From Pseudomonadota bacterium (GTDB lineage Bacteria > Pseudomonadota > Gammaproteobacteria > Burkholderiales > Burkholderiaceae_C), in contig JAFEEB010000029.1 of NCBI GenBank assembly GCA_018241325.1, positions 35,173 through 99,172 of the forward strand: a stretch of DNA of 64,000 bases, read 5' to 3'. Made by a program: the position numbers and the translations under genes. Under the pieces are notes generated by a model. That model was not told where the DNA came from, made no database searches, and was given only the letters and a program-made list of their open reading frames with translations. This document shows, one piece after another, positions 36,597-45,857 of the stretch; positions within the stretch are counted from its first letter, which is position 1, and the number at the start of each line of letters is the position of its first letter.

Positions 36597-36672
36597 TGGT
36601 GCCGGCTGCCGGAATCGAACTGGCGACCTACGCGTTACGAGTGCGTTGCTCTACCAACTGAGCTAAGCCGGC
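36597..36672 (-). tRNA. tRNA-Thr (anticodon CGT)
   Basis: 76-base cloverleaf with encoded CCA. The acceptor stem GCCGGCT/AGCCGGC is perfect; the D arm is GCTCAGTTGGTAGAGC; the anticodon loop CTCGTAA gives CGT, reading ACG. Two A-C mispairs occur, at 31-39 in the anticodon stem and at 52-62 in the T stem. The gene is followed on its strand by the terminator at 36551-36592, so it looks functional. Confidence 0.93.
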
Positions 36673-36754
36673 TTTTCTCGTAAAGTCTGCGATTATAGCG
36701 GGCGCCTTGCCCCATTTTGACCTTTGTCACCCACTGCCCTGGAGACTCTCGAAG

Positions 36755-37666
36755 ATGCTGAAGACCGATCACCTGACCGATACCCGCGCGCTGCTGGATG
36801 TGGCGGCCGATCGCGGCGCGCCCTCGCGCCGCCAGGCGCTGGGGCTGGCGCTGGGCGTGGGCTACGCGGCGGCCACGTTGCCGTCGCTGGCGCAGACGGC
36901 CATCAAGACCAGCGCCGAGGGCCTGACCGCCGGCGAGGTGACGATCGACGTGGCCGGCTTCAAGATGCCGGCGTACCGCGCGCAACCGGCGGGCAAGAGC
37001 GGTCTGCCCGTGGTGCTGGTGCTGTCCGAGATCTTCGGCGTGCACGAGTACATCGCCGACATCACGCGCCGCCTGGCCCACGCGGGTTACCTGGCCATCG
37101 CGCCCGAGCTGTTCGTGCGCCAGGGCGACGCGCAAGGCTACGGCGAGATGTCCAAGCTGATGAGCGAGGTGATTTCCAAGGTGCCCGACGCGCAGGTGAT
37201 GGGCGACCTGGACGCCACAGTGGCCTGGGCCGGCGCCCACGGCGGCAACACCGACAAGCTGGGCGTGACCGGCTTTTGCTGGGGTGGGCGCCAGGTGTGG
37301 CTGTATGCCGAGCACAACCCCAAGCTGAAGGCCGCCGTGGCCTGGTACGGGCGCCTGGTGGGCCAGCCCACGGCGCTGGCGCCCAAGAACCCGCTGGACG
37401 GCGCGGCGCAGCTGAAGGCGCCGGTGCTGGGCCTGTACGGCGGCGCCGACACGGGCATCCCCCTTGACACGATTGATACGATGAAAAAAGCGCTGGCCGA
37501 GGCGGGCGCCAAGGGCAATGCCGCCGCCAAGGCCAGCGAGTTCGTGATCTACCCGGATGCGCCGCACGCCTTTCATGCCGACTACCGGCCCAGCTACCGC
37601 AAGGAAGCGGCCGAGGACGGCTACAAGCGCGCGCTGGCGTGGTTCAAGGCGCACGGCGTGGCTTGA
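36755..37666 (+). CDS. Dienelactone hydrolase family protein with Tat signal
   Basis: Alpha/beta hydrolase of 303 residues. The nucleophile Cys is in GFCWGGRQ, the acid Asp in YGGADTGIP and the base His in PDAPHAFHADYRP; an SEIFGVHEY segment carries the conserved Glu, all as in dienelactone hydrolase. Residues 26-50 form a twin-arginine signal (SRRQALGLALGVGYAAATLP), so the enzyme is probably exported folded to the periplasm, unlike classical cytoplasmic ClcD. GGAG lies ten bases before ATG 36755. Physiological substrate unknown. Confidence 0.88.
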   Translation: MLKTDHLTDTRALLDVAADRGAPSRRQALGLALGVGYAAATLPSLAQTAIKTSAEGLTAGEVTIDVAGFKMPAYRAQPAGKSGLPVVLVLSEIFGVHEYIADITRRLAHAGYLAIAPELFVRQGDAQGYGEMSKLMSEVISKVPDAQVMGDLDATVAWAGAHGGNTDKLGVTGFCWGGRQVWLYAEHNPKLKAAVAWYGRLVGQPTALAPKNPLDGAAQLKAPVLGLYGGADTGIPLDTIDTMKKALAEAGAKGNAAAKASEFVIYPDAPHAFHADYRPSYRKEAAEDGYKRALAWFKAHGVA

Positions 37667-37683
37667 GACGCCCCAGATCTCGC

Positions 37684-37780
37684 AGGTCGGGTTGAGGAAC
37701 GGAAACCCGACAGGCGCTTCACCGGTGCGCGTTGGGTGATGGACACGAATGTCGGGTTACGCTTTGCCAACCCGACCTAC
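37684..37780. repeat. Two copies of a GTCGGGTT/AACCCGAC palindromic repeat
   Basis: The first unit pairs GTCGGGTT (37686-37693) with AACCCGAC (37704-37711). The second pairs 37751-37758 with 37769-37776 and is flanked by TGTCGGGTTACGCTTTGCC and CCTAC. This is the form of a palindromic repeat common between genes of betaproteobacteria. It lies just past the dienelactone hydrolase gene and before its terminator. Confidence 0.75.
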
Positions 37781-37796
37781 GACTGCTTTGACGAGC

Positions 37797-37821
37797 AAGC
37801 CGCCCGTGAGGCGGTTTTTTT
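37797..37821 (+). terminator. Rho-independent terminator after the dienelactone hydrolase region
   Basis: Stem CCGCC (37800-37804) and GGCGG (37810-37814) with loop CGTGA, extended by A-T pairs, followed by seven T. It ends rightward transcription before the ZIP gene. Confidence 0.8.
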
Positions 37822-37865
37822 GATGTTTTATGGATCTGGCGCCGACCAGACAAGCGCGAGTAGCT

Positions 37866-38723
37866 ATGAATTTGATTGCAATCCTGGTCGGCACACTGAT
37901 CGCCGGCGTGGGCAGCGTGTGGATCGCCGCCACCTTGTCGTTCGGCGTGCTGGCGCGCTACACCCAGCACATGCTCAGCCTGGCGGCCGGCGCGCTGCTG
38001 GCCACCGCCTTCATTCGCCTGCTGCCCGAGGGCTTCGAGAGCGGGGTGGAAGTGCACGTGCTGTCGGCCACGCTGCTGGCCGGCCTGCTGTTTTTCTTTC
38101 TGCTCGACAAGGCCGAGCTGTGGCACCACGGCCATGAGCACCACCCGACCTTGCCCACGCTGGACCAGGCCATGGTCGATGCCGACGTGATGCACGGGCA
38201 TGCCCATGACGACGCCCATGCGCATGCCGACCACGCCGGGCACCACCACGCCGCGCCCCTTGCCGGCGGCGGCTGGGCGGTGCTGACGGGCGATGCCGTG
38301 CATTGCTTTGGTGACGGCGTGCTGATTGCCTCGGCCTTTTTGTCCAGCCCCGCGCTGGGCTGGGCCGCCACGCTGGCGGTGCTGGTGCACGAGGTGCCAC
38401 ACCACATGGGCGATCTGGCGGTGCTGCATCAGGGCAGCCGGCGCAAGTGGCGCACTGCGCTGCTCAAGGTGTCGCTGGCCGGCGCGGTGACGGCCCTGGG
38501 CGGCGTGGTCGGCTGGGCACTGGTCGAAGGCCTGGCTGGCCTGCTGCCCTACCTGCTGATGCTGGCGGCCAGCAGCTTCATCTACGTGGCGCTGGCCGAC
38601 CTGATCCCGCAGCTGCAAAAGCGCCTGAACGCGCGCCAGACGGCGGCGCAGATCGTGTGGCTGCTGATTGGCATGGCGCTGGTGATTGCGGTCGGCCTGG
38701 CGGGGCCGGAGCATGCGCACTGA
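37866..38723 (+). CDS. ZIP-family metal transporter with His-rich loop
   Basis: Inner-membrane divalent metal permease, 285 residues from ATG 37866; an in-frame ATG at 37830 gives a less likely polar N-terminus. About eight helices, with the metal-binding helix sequences HCFGDGVLIASAF and LVHEVPHHMGDLAVL (H-x-x-x-D and H-E-x-x-H patterns) that define ZIP proteins. Between helices 3 and 4 is an unusually His-rich cytosolic loop (about 20 His, for example MHGHAHDDAHAHADHAGHHH) expected to bind zinc. It resembles ZIP/ZupT-type importers; direction and metal are inferred. Confidence 0.88.
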   Translation: MNLIAILVGTLIAGVGSVWIAATLSFGVLARYTQHMLSLAAGALLATAFIRLLPEGFESGVEVHVLSATLLAGLLFFFLLDKAELWHHGHEHHPTLPTLDQAMVDADVMHGHAHDDAHAHADHAGHHHAAPLAGGGWAVLTGDAVHCFGDGVLIASAFLSSPALGWAATLAVLVHEVPHHMGDLAVLHQGSRRKWRTALLKVSLAGAVTALGGVVGWALVEGLAGLLPYLLMLAASSFIYVALADLIPQLQKRLNARQTAAQIVWLLIGMALVIAVGLAGPEHAH

Positions 38724-38748
38724 GCTGGTCGATATGGTCGCTTGACCG

Positions 38749-39606
38749 TCACCCTTTGGCCACGGGCAGGCCGGGCGTGCGGCTCCACTCGCTCCAGCTG
38801 CCGGCGTACAGGGCCACCGGCGGGTAGCCGGCCAGTTCCATCGCGATGATGTTGGGCACGGTGCTGACGCCGCTGCCGCATTGGTGCACCACGCCGGCGG
38901 CGTCGCGGCCGGCCAGCAGGGCGGCGAATTCGGTCTTGAGCTGCGCGGGCGACTTGAAGCAGCCGTCGGGCCCCAGGTTGTCGCCGAAGGGGCGGTTGAG
39001 CGCGCCGGGGATGTGGCCGGCGATCGGGTCCAGCGGCTCGGTCTCGCCGCGATAGCGTGGCGCGCCGCGGGCGTCGATGATGGTTTGCGTGGGTTGGTTC
39101 AGCCGGGCCGCCAGGTCCTGCGTGCTGACCCAGTGACGCAGCTCGGGCCCCAGCTCGAAGTGGCCGTGCGCGCGGGCGGGCGCCGGGCCGCTTTCGGTCG
39201 CGCCGCCGGCGGCCAGCCAGGCTTGCAGGCCGCCGTCGAGCACGGCCACGGCGTCGTGGCCCGCCCACTTCAACATCCACCACAGGCGCCCGCAGTAGTT
39301 GGCGCCGTTGCGGTCGTACACCACGGCTTGCATGGTGTTGTCAAGGCCCAGCCGGCGCAGGGTCTGCGCGAACAGCTCTCTTTTTGGGAGCGGATGGCGG
39401 CCGCCATTGACGGCGTTGGCCGGGTCGTGCGTGCTCAGGTCGCGCTCCAGGTGGGCTTGCATGGCGCCTTGAATGTGCTGCTCGGCAAACATCGCGTCGG
39501 CCTTGGCGGGGTCGGCCAGATCGAAGCTGCAATCGACCACCAGCAGCGGCGTGCCATTGGCTTGCAGGGCCTGGAGTTGCGGGGCTGAAATGAGGTGGGT
39601 GAACAT
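38749..39606 (-). CDS. sseA: 3-mercaptopyruvate / thiosulfate sulfurtransferase
   Basis: Two-domain rhodanese of 285 residues. The inactive N-terminal domain begins near PLLVVDCSFDLADPAKADAM and the active C-terminal domain has the CHYPGER-like hinge replaced by RGAPRYRGETEPLDPIAGH and the catalytic loop HQCGSGVST with nucleophile Cys. The CGSGVS loop is the mercaptopyruvate sulfurtransferase signature, as opposed to CRKGVT of thiosulfate sulfurtransferases. It moves sulfur from 3-mercaptopyruvate to cyanide or thiols. The start overlaps the stop of the EamA gene by one base (TGATG). Confidence 0.9.
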   Translation of the reverse strand: MFTHLISAPQLQALQANGTPLLVVDCSFDLADPAKADAMFAEQHIQGAMQAHLERDLSTHDPANAVNGGRHPLPKRELFAQTLRRLGLDNTMQAVVYDRNGANYCGRLWWMLKWAGHDAVAVLDGGLQAWLAAGGATESGPAPARAHGHFELGPELRHWVSTQDLAARLNQPTQTIIDARGAPRYRGETEPLDPIAGHIPGALNRPFGDNLGPDGCFKSPAQLKTEFAALLAGRDAAGVVHQCGSGVSTVPNIIAMELAGYPPVALYAGSWSEWSRTPGLPVAKG

Positions 39607-40493
39607 CAAAATTCCTCGGCGGGCGGATTGGGCAGGGCGCGGGCGCGCAGCACGGTGGCGGCCATGCCGCAGGCGATGATGAGGGCCATGCCCAGCCAGC
39701 CCAGCGGCGGGATGTGGTCGCCAAACAGCGTCAGGCCGAACAGCGCGCCGAACACGATGCCCGAGTATTGCAGGTTGGCCACGACGATGGTGGAGCCGTG
39801 CGTGTAGGCGCGCGTCATGCACAGCTGGCCCAGGGCGGCCAGCAGGCCCATGGGCAGCAGCCACAGCGCCTGCCCCGTGGCCAGCGTGTGCGCGCCCAGC
39901 GCCAGCATGCCCAGGCCGCCGGCCAGCAGGGCGGCCAGCGAGAAATAAAACACCGTGCGCGTCTCGGGCTCGCCCACGCGGCCCAGCGCGGCCACCTGCA
40001 TGTAGGCCAGCGCCGCCATCAGGCTGCCCAGCAGGCCGACCAGGCCGGCGAACAACTGGTTTTGCTCCAGCGTGGGGCGCAGCAGCAGGACCACCCCGAC
40101 AAAACCGGCCATCACCGTGAGGATCAGCGGGCCCTGGCGGCGCACGTCGGCCAGCTGGCCCATGGCCAGGGTGCCGCCGATGATGAAGGCGGCGATCCAG
40201 ATGCCGCTCATGTAGTTGAGCGTGATGGCGGTGGACAGCGGCAGCTGCCCGATGGCGTAGAACCAGCACACCAGCGAGGCCACGCCCACCACGTTGCGCC
40301 ACACGTGCATCATGGGCACGTGCGTGCGCAGGCTGACCCCGCGCGAACGCGCCAGCGCGCCGATGAAGACCACGCTGATCACGCCGCGATAAAACACGAC
40401 CTCGAGCGGATCGAAGGAGTCGGACGCGAACTTGATGCACACGCCCATGCCCGCAAAGAACAGCGAGGCGGCGATCATCCAGGCGGCTTGCAT
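39606..40493 (-). CDS. EamA/DMT-superfamily transporter
   Basis: Ten-helix drug/metabolite exporter, 295 residues with two EamA repeats (first from AAWMIAASLFFAGMGVCIKF, second from LLGSLMAALAYMQVAALGRV). I placed the start at ATG 40493 immediately before the first helix; the open frame reaches 40544, but that part is encoded by an intergenic repeat. Substrate unknown; relatives export amino acids or purines. It is coupled to the sulfurtransferase gene by a TGATG junction, so export of a sulfur compound is conceivable but unproved. Confidence 0.86.
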   Translation of the reverse strand: MQAAWMIAASLFFAGMGVCIKFASDSFDPLEVVFYRGVISVVFIGALARSRGVSLRTHVPMMHVWRNVVGVASLVCWFYAIGQLPLSTAITLNYMSGIWIAAFIIGGTLAMGQLADVRRQGPLILTVMAGFVGVVLLLRPTLEQNQLFAGLVGLLGSLMAALAYMQVAALGRVGEPETRTVFYFSLAALLAGGLGMLALGAHTLATGQALWLLPMGLLAALGQLCMTRAYTHGSTIVVANLQYSGIVFGALFGLTLFGDHIPPLGWLGMALIIACGMAATVLRARALPNPPAEEF

Positions 40494-40540
40494 GAGAAAA
40501 CGAACTACCCCCGTTGCTCCACTCGCTGCCCGATGTTTCG

Positions 40541-40631
40541 GCATCCCCCCTCAAGGGGGCTGAAGGCCGCGGCTCCAAGCCTGCCTGCGCAGGCTTGGAC
40601 GGCCCGAAGAGGCGGTGCCTGTGGCACCGCC
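40541..40631. repeat. Cluster of three perfect GC hairpins in the EamA/Rieske gap
   Basis: Within the 274-base gap three perfect inverted repeats follow in series: CCCCC/GGGGG (40546-40550 with 40555-40559), CCAAGCCTGC/GCAGGCTTGG (40575-40584 with 40589-40598), and GGCGGTGCC/GGCACCGCC (40611-40619 with 40623-40631). The first is shared with 29751-29795. No gene is supported in 40494-40767. Confidence 0.75.
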
Positions 40632-40767
40632 GCGGCCTGCAAGGCTCGCCTATGACCGGGGAGGCCCCGGCCATGGCGATCGCTGGCATGGCCTGCTCCG
40701 CGGCCGCTCGGCTCGTTGGCGTTCATGCGGTACGGGGTGGGCGCGAGTTGCTATGGTTTTGACCTTG

Positions 40768-41904
40768 TCAGGTGTTGATGGGTGGGTCGATGGCGCGCCG
40801 GTACCAGGCGTGAAAATGCTGCATGCCGTCTTCCATGGGGCTTTGGTAGGGGCCCACCTCGTTGTCGCCGCGCAGCATCAGCGCCTTGCGGCCGGCGTCC
40901 ATGCGCTCGCCGATCTCATCGTCCTCGACGGCGGTCTCCATGTAGGCCGCGCGCTGCGCCTGGACGAACTCGCGCTCGAAGGCGACGATCTCCTCGGGGT
41001 AGTAGAACTCGACCATGTTCATGGTCTTGTCCGGGCCCATCGGGTGCAGGGTGGAGACGGTGAGCACGTGCGGATACCACTCCACCATGATGTGCGGGTA
41101 GTAGGTCAGCCAGATCGCGCCGCGCTCGGGCAGCTGGCCTTCGCGGTAGCGCAGCAGCACCTCGTGCCACAGCTTGTAGGCGTCCGAGCCGGGCTTGCCG
41201 AAGCTGGGCGCCACGCCCACGGTCTGCACCGAATACTCGCGGCCGAACTGCCAGCTCAGGTCGTCGCAGGTGACGAAGTTGCCTAGGCCGGGGTGAAAGG
41301 GGCCGACGTGGTAGTCCTCCAGATAGACCTCGATGAAGGTCTTCCAGTTGTAGTTGCAGGTGTGCAGCTCCACGTGATCGAGCGCGTAACCCGCGAAGGA
41401 CAGCTCGCCGGCCACCCCCATGCCCGCCAGGTCGGCCGCGATGTCGCGCCCGTTGTCCTCGAACAAGAGGCCGTTCCACTCGCGCAGCGCGTAGTTGTTC
41501 AAGTCCAGCGCGGGGTCGCAGGCGAAGTGCGGCGCGCCCAGCAGCTGGCCGCCGGGCGTATACGTCCAGCGGTGGATGGGGCACACGATGTTGCCGCCCG
41601 CGTGGCCCTTGCCCTGGCCCTGCAGGTTGCCGCGCCCGCCCAGCATCAGGGCCTGGCGGTGGCGGCAGCAGTTGGAGATGAGCTCGACCTGGCCCTTGGC
41701 GTTGCGGATCAGCGCGCGCCCGTCGGCCTCTTGCGGCAGGGTGAAGTAGTCGCCCGCCTCGGGCACCGCCAGCGCGTGGCCGACGTAGCGCGGACCGGCA
41801 TCGAAGAGCAGCTTCTTTTCGCGCTCGAACAGCGCTGCGTCGAAATAGGAGTGGACGGGAAGTTGAGTCGCCGCCTGCTGGAGTTGAAGACTTAAATCAG
41901 ACAT
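40768..41904 (-). CDS. Rieske-type aromatic-ring/quaternary-amine oxygenase alpha subunit
   Basis: Non-haem iron oxygenase, 378 residues. The Rieske 2Fe-2S ligands are in NCCRHRQ (about residue 79) and CPIHRWTY (about 109), and the mononuclear iron His pair in EDYHVGPFHPG with the preceding bridging acidic residue. The short length, and a C-terminal domain without an obvious beta-subunit partner gene nearby, resemble choline-monooxygenase or glycine-betaine-demethylase type enzymes more than ring-hydroxylating dioxygenases. No ferredoxin reductase gene is adjacent, so electrons must come from elsewhere. Substrate unresolved. Confidence 0.86.
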   Translation of the reverse strand: MSDLSLQLQQAATQLPVHSYFDAALFEREKKLLFDAGPRYVGHALAVPEAGDYFTLPQEADGRALIRNAKGQVELISNCCRHRQALMLGGRGNLQGQGKGHAGGNIVCPIHRWTYTPGGQLLGAPHFACDPALDLNNYALREWNGLLFEDNGRDIAADLAGMGVAGELSFAGYALDHVELHTCNYNWKTFIEVYLEDYHVGPFHPGLGNFVTCDDLSWQFGREYSVQTVGVAPSFGKPGSDAYKLWHEVLLRYREGQLPERGAIWLTYYPHIMVEWYPHVLTVSTLHPMGPDKTMNMVEFYYPEEIVAFEREFVQAQRAAYMETAVEDDEIGERMDAGRKALMLRGDNEVGPYQSPMEDGMQHFHAWYRRAIDPPINT

Positions 41905-42158
41905 GGAGTTCCGACCTAGAGACTCCCCCTATGAAGGGGCAGGAAAAAAGCGCCTGGCATCCGGGGATATTGCGCGCATGAATGACCCCACGCCGCGGCG
42001 TTGGGGAACCCATGATTTTAGCCCACGTGCGCAAGCGGCGCACCGGGGCCGGGCCCTGGCCCCGGGGTGCGGATAAAATACCCGGCTTGCCGCTTTTCAA
42101 ACGGGCGGCTTGCGCCGCATGGTGCGCGAGCCGTCCGCCTTGTTTGAACAGAACGTGT

Positions 42159-42245
42159 GCGCGGGTGGCGAAATTGGTAGACGCACCAGGTTTAGGTCCT
42201 GACGCCCGCGAGGGTGTGGGGGTTCGAGTCCCCCCCCGCGCACCA
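42159..42245 (+). tRNA. tRNA-Leu (anticodon TAG)
   Basis: 87-base class II tRNA with encoded CCA. Acceptor GCGCGGG pairs with CCCGCGC (42235-42241), the anticodon loop TTTAGGT gives TAG (reads CUA), the variable arm is long, and the T loop is GGTTCGAGTCC. The trigger factor ATG follows only 30 bases after the CCA. Confidence 0.96.
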
Positions 42246-42275
42246 CCGATCAACATGACACAGAGAGAAAGCCCC

Positions 42276-43589
42276 ATGGCCGTGAACGTCGAAACCCTGG
42301 AAAAACTCGAGCGCAAGATGACGCTCTCCCTGCCGCTGGACACCATCCGCGGCGAAGTCGAGACGCGCCTGCGCAAGCTGGCCCGCACCGTGAAGATGGA
42401 CGGCTTTCGCCCCGGCAAGGTGCCGATGAGCGTGGTGGCCCAGCGCTACGGCTACTCGGTGCAGTACGAGGTGATGAACGACAAGGTGGGCGAGGCGTTT
42501 TTCAGCGCGGCCAACGAGGCGCAGCTGCGCGTGGCCGGCCAGCCCACCATCACCGAAAAAGACGGCGCGCCCGAAGGCCAGATGGCCTTTGACGCCGTCT
42601 TCGAGGTGTTCCCCGAAGTCAAGATCGGCGATCTGGCCACGGCCGAGGTGGAGAAGGTGTCGGCCGCCACCACCGACGAGGCGATCGACCGCACGCTGGA
42701 CATCTTGCGCAAGCAGCGCCGCAGCTTTGCCCAGCGCGCCCAGGGCGCCGCCGCCGAAGACGGCGACCGCGTGACGGTGGACTTTGTCGGCAAGATCGAC
42801 GGCGAGCCGTTTGACGGCGGCAAGGCCGAGGACTTCCCCTTCGTGATTGCCGAAGGCCAGATGCTGCCCGAGTTCGAGACCGCCGTGCGCGGCATGAAGC
42901 TGGGCGAGAGCAAGACCTTCCCGCTGGCCTTCCCGGCCGACTACCACGGCAAGGACGTGGCGGGTAAGACGGCCGACTTCATGGTCACGGTCAAGAAGAT
43001 CGAGGCCGCGCACCTGCCCGAGGTCAACGAACAGTTGGCCAAGTCGCTGGGCGTGGCGGACGGCAGCGTGGACGGCCTGCGCGCCGACATCAGGAAAAAC
43101 CTGGAGCGCGAGATCAAGTTTCGCCTGAACGCGCGCAACAAGCAGGCCGTGATGGACGCGCTGCTGGCCAAGTCCGAACTGGACCTGCCCAAGGCCAGCG
43201 TGCAGGCCGAGCTGGACCGCATGATCGAGAGCGCCCGCGCCGACCTGAAAGCGCGCGGCATGAAGGACGTCGAGAAGCTGCCCATGCCCGAGGACGGCTT
43301 CCGCCCGCAGGCCGAGCGCCGCGTGCGCCTGGGCCTGGTGGTGGCCGAGCTGGTCAAAGCCGCCAAGCTGCAAGCCACGCCCGAGCAGATCAAGGCCCAG
43401 GTCGAAGAGCTGGCCGCCAGCTACGAGAAGCCGGAGGAGGTGGTGCGCTACTACTACGCCGACAACCGCCGCCTGGCCGACGTGGAGGCCATGGTGATCG
43501 AGAACAACGTGACCGAGCACGTGCTGGGCCAGGCCAAGGTGACCGAGAAGACGCTGGGCTTCGACGAGCTGATGGGCCAGTCGGCCTGA
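42276..43589 (+). CDS. tig: Trigger factor, ribosome-associated chaperone and PPIase
   Basis: Binds ribosomal protein L23 at the exit tunnel and shields nascent chains. 437 residues, normal length. The N-terminal ribosome-binding domain has the signature GFRPGKVP; the FKBP-like PPIase domain runs from about 165 (TVDFVGKIDGEPFDGGKAED); the C-terminal arms fill the rest, from about 260. ATG 42276 gives the standard N-terminus MAVNVETLEKLERKM. The gene is 30 bases downstream of tRNA-Leu and heads the tig, clpP, clpX, lon series. A dispersed repeat starts two bases after the stop. Confidence 0.96.
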   Translation: MAVNVETLEKLERKMTLSLPLDTIRGEVETRLRKLARTVKMDGFRPGKVPMSVVAQRYGYSVQYEVMNDKVGEAFFSAANEAQLRVAGQPTITEKDGAPEGQMAFDAVFEVFPEVKIGDLATAEVEKVSAATTDEAIDRTLDILRKQRRSFAQRAQGAAAEDGDRVTVDFVGKIDGEPFDGGKAEDFPFVIAEGQMLPEFETAVRGMKLGESKTFPLAFPADYHGKDVAGKTADFMVTVKKIEAAHLPEVNEQLAKSLGVADGSVDGLRADIRKNLEREIKFRLNARNKQAVMDALLAKSELDLPKASVQAELDRMIESARADLKARGMKDVEKLPMPEDGFRPQAERRVRLGLVVAELVKAAKLQATPEQIKAQVEELAASYEKPEEVVRYYYADNRRLADVEAMVIENNVTEHVLGQAKVTEKTLGFDELMGQSA

Positions 43590-43591
43590 TC

Positions 43592-43640
43592 GCTATCAAA
43601 ATAGAAGCTGCCAGCGCTTGATGCATGGGCGTCAGAAGCC
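43592..43640 (+). repeat. Dispersed Comamonadaceae-type repeat after tig
   Basis: Begins GCTATCAAAATAGAAGCTGC then CAGCGCTTGATGCATGGGCG, sharing the core AGCTGCCAGCGCTTGAT with copies elsewhere in the window. It lies immediately 3' of the trigger factor stop and in the same orientation, so it would sit in the 3' untranslated region. Confidence 0.8.
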
Positions 43641-43746
43641 GAGTTTGTTCTTGGTTTCGCCGGGCGAGGCCCGGCGGTGACAATGGGGTCTGGAATCCGG
43701 CGGTTCCGACCCCATTTGGCTTTCATCCCCTCTTGACGGAGCTTTC

Positions 43747-44358
43747 ATGAGCGCACTTGCCTCTCCCCAAAACCTCGGGCTGATCCCGATGGTGATCGAG
43801 CAGTCCGGCCGCGGCGAGCGGTCCTTCGACATCTACTCGCGCCTGCTCAAGGAGCGCGTGATCTTTCTGGTCGGCGAGGTCAACGACCAGACCGCCAACC
43901 TGGTGGTCGCGCAGTTGCTGTTTCTGGAGAGCGAGAACCCCGACAAGGACATTTCGTTCTACATCAACTCGCCCGGCGGCAGCGTCACGGCCGGCATGTC
44001 GATCTACGACACCATGCAGTTCATCAAGCCCGACGTGTCCACCATGTGCCTGGGCTTTGCCGCCAGCATGGGGGCATTCTTGCTGGCCGCGGGCGCCAAG
44101 GGCAAGCGCTATTCGCTGCCCAACAGCAAGATCATGATCCACCAGGTGCTGGGCGGCGCACAGGGCCAGGCCACCGACATCGAGATCCAGGCGCGCGACA
44201 TTCTGCGCACCAAAGAGCAGATGAACCGCATCCTGTCCGAACGCACCGGCCAGCCCTACGAGAAAGTCGTGCACGACACCGAGCGCGACTACTACATGAC
44301 GGCCGATGAGTCGAAGGACTACGGCATCATCGACCAGGTTCTGGCGCGGCGCCCTTGA
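43747..44358 (+). CDS. clpP: ATP-dependent Clp protease proteolytic subunit
   Basis: Serine protease that forms the tetradecameric chamber fed by ClpX or ClpA. 203 residues. The catalytic triad is visible: Ser in [11 protein letters not shown], His in [12 protein letters not shown] and Asp in the DTERDYYM region. The N-terminal axial loop and the leading segment removed by self-processing (before [10 protein letters not shown]) are present. clpX starts 60 bases downstream on the same strand, the usual clpP-clpX arrangement. Confidence 0.97.
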   Translation: MSALASPQNLGLIPMVIEQSGRGERSFDIYSRLLKERVIFLVGEVNDQTANLVVAQLLFLESENPDKDISFYINSPGGSVTAGMSIYDTMQFIKPDVSTMCLGFAASMGAFLLAAGAKGKRYSLPNSKIMIHQVLGGAQGQATDIEIQARDILRTKEQMNRILSERTGQPYEKVVHDTERDYYMTADESKDYGIIDQVLARRP

Positions 44359-44418
44359 TGCGGTTGTTACACGGCGACTTCGCTATCATGGCCGGACTCC
44401 CATTCTGCAAGACCACCC

Positions 44419-45684
<1,266 letters not shown>

Positions 45685-45713
45685 GATCGCATTTGGCGCT
45701 ACCGCGCGCCCCA

Positions 45714-45757
45714 TCTGCGCAAGCTGCTCCTGAAACAAGAGCGTGCGCGGATTTTTT
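45714..45757 (+). terminator. Rho-independent terminator after clpX
   Basis: Stem TCTGCGCA (45714-45721) with TGCGCGGA (45744-45751, one wobble pair), an inner GCTC/GAGC stem, and six T at 45752-45757. It separates clpPX from lon, which therefore needs its own promoter in 45758-45857. Confidence 0.75.
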
Positions 45758-45857
45758 CGTCCCCCCGGATGTTCCTGCCCGCGGCGCCCGTCGCGCCCGG
45801 GTTGAAAATGCGGTCTGAGCGCCCATCTCAGGCCTGATCACGCAACAAGGATTCGAC

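Noticed and set aside
42060..42100. Promoter of tRNA-Leu at TAAAAT (about 42074)
   Set aside because: It lies about 80 bases upstream of the tRNA and has no -35 at proper spacing.
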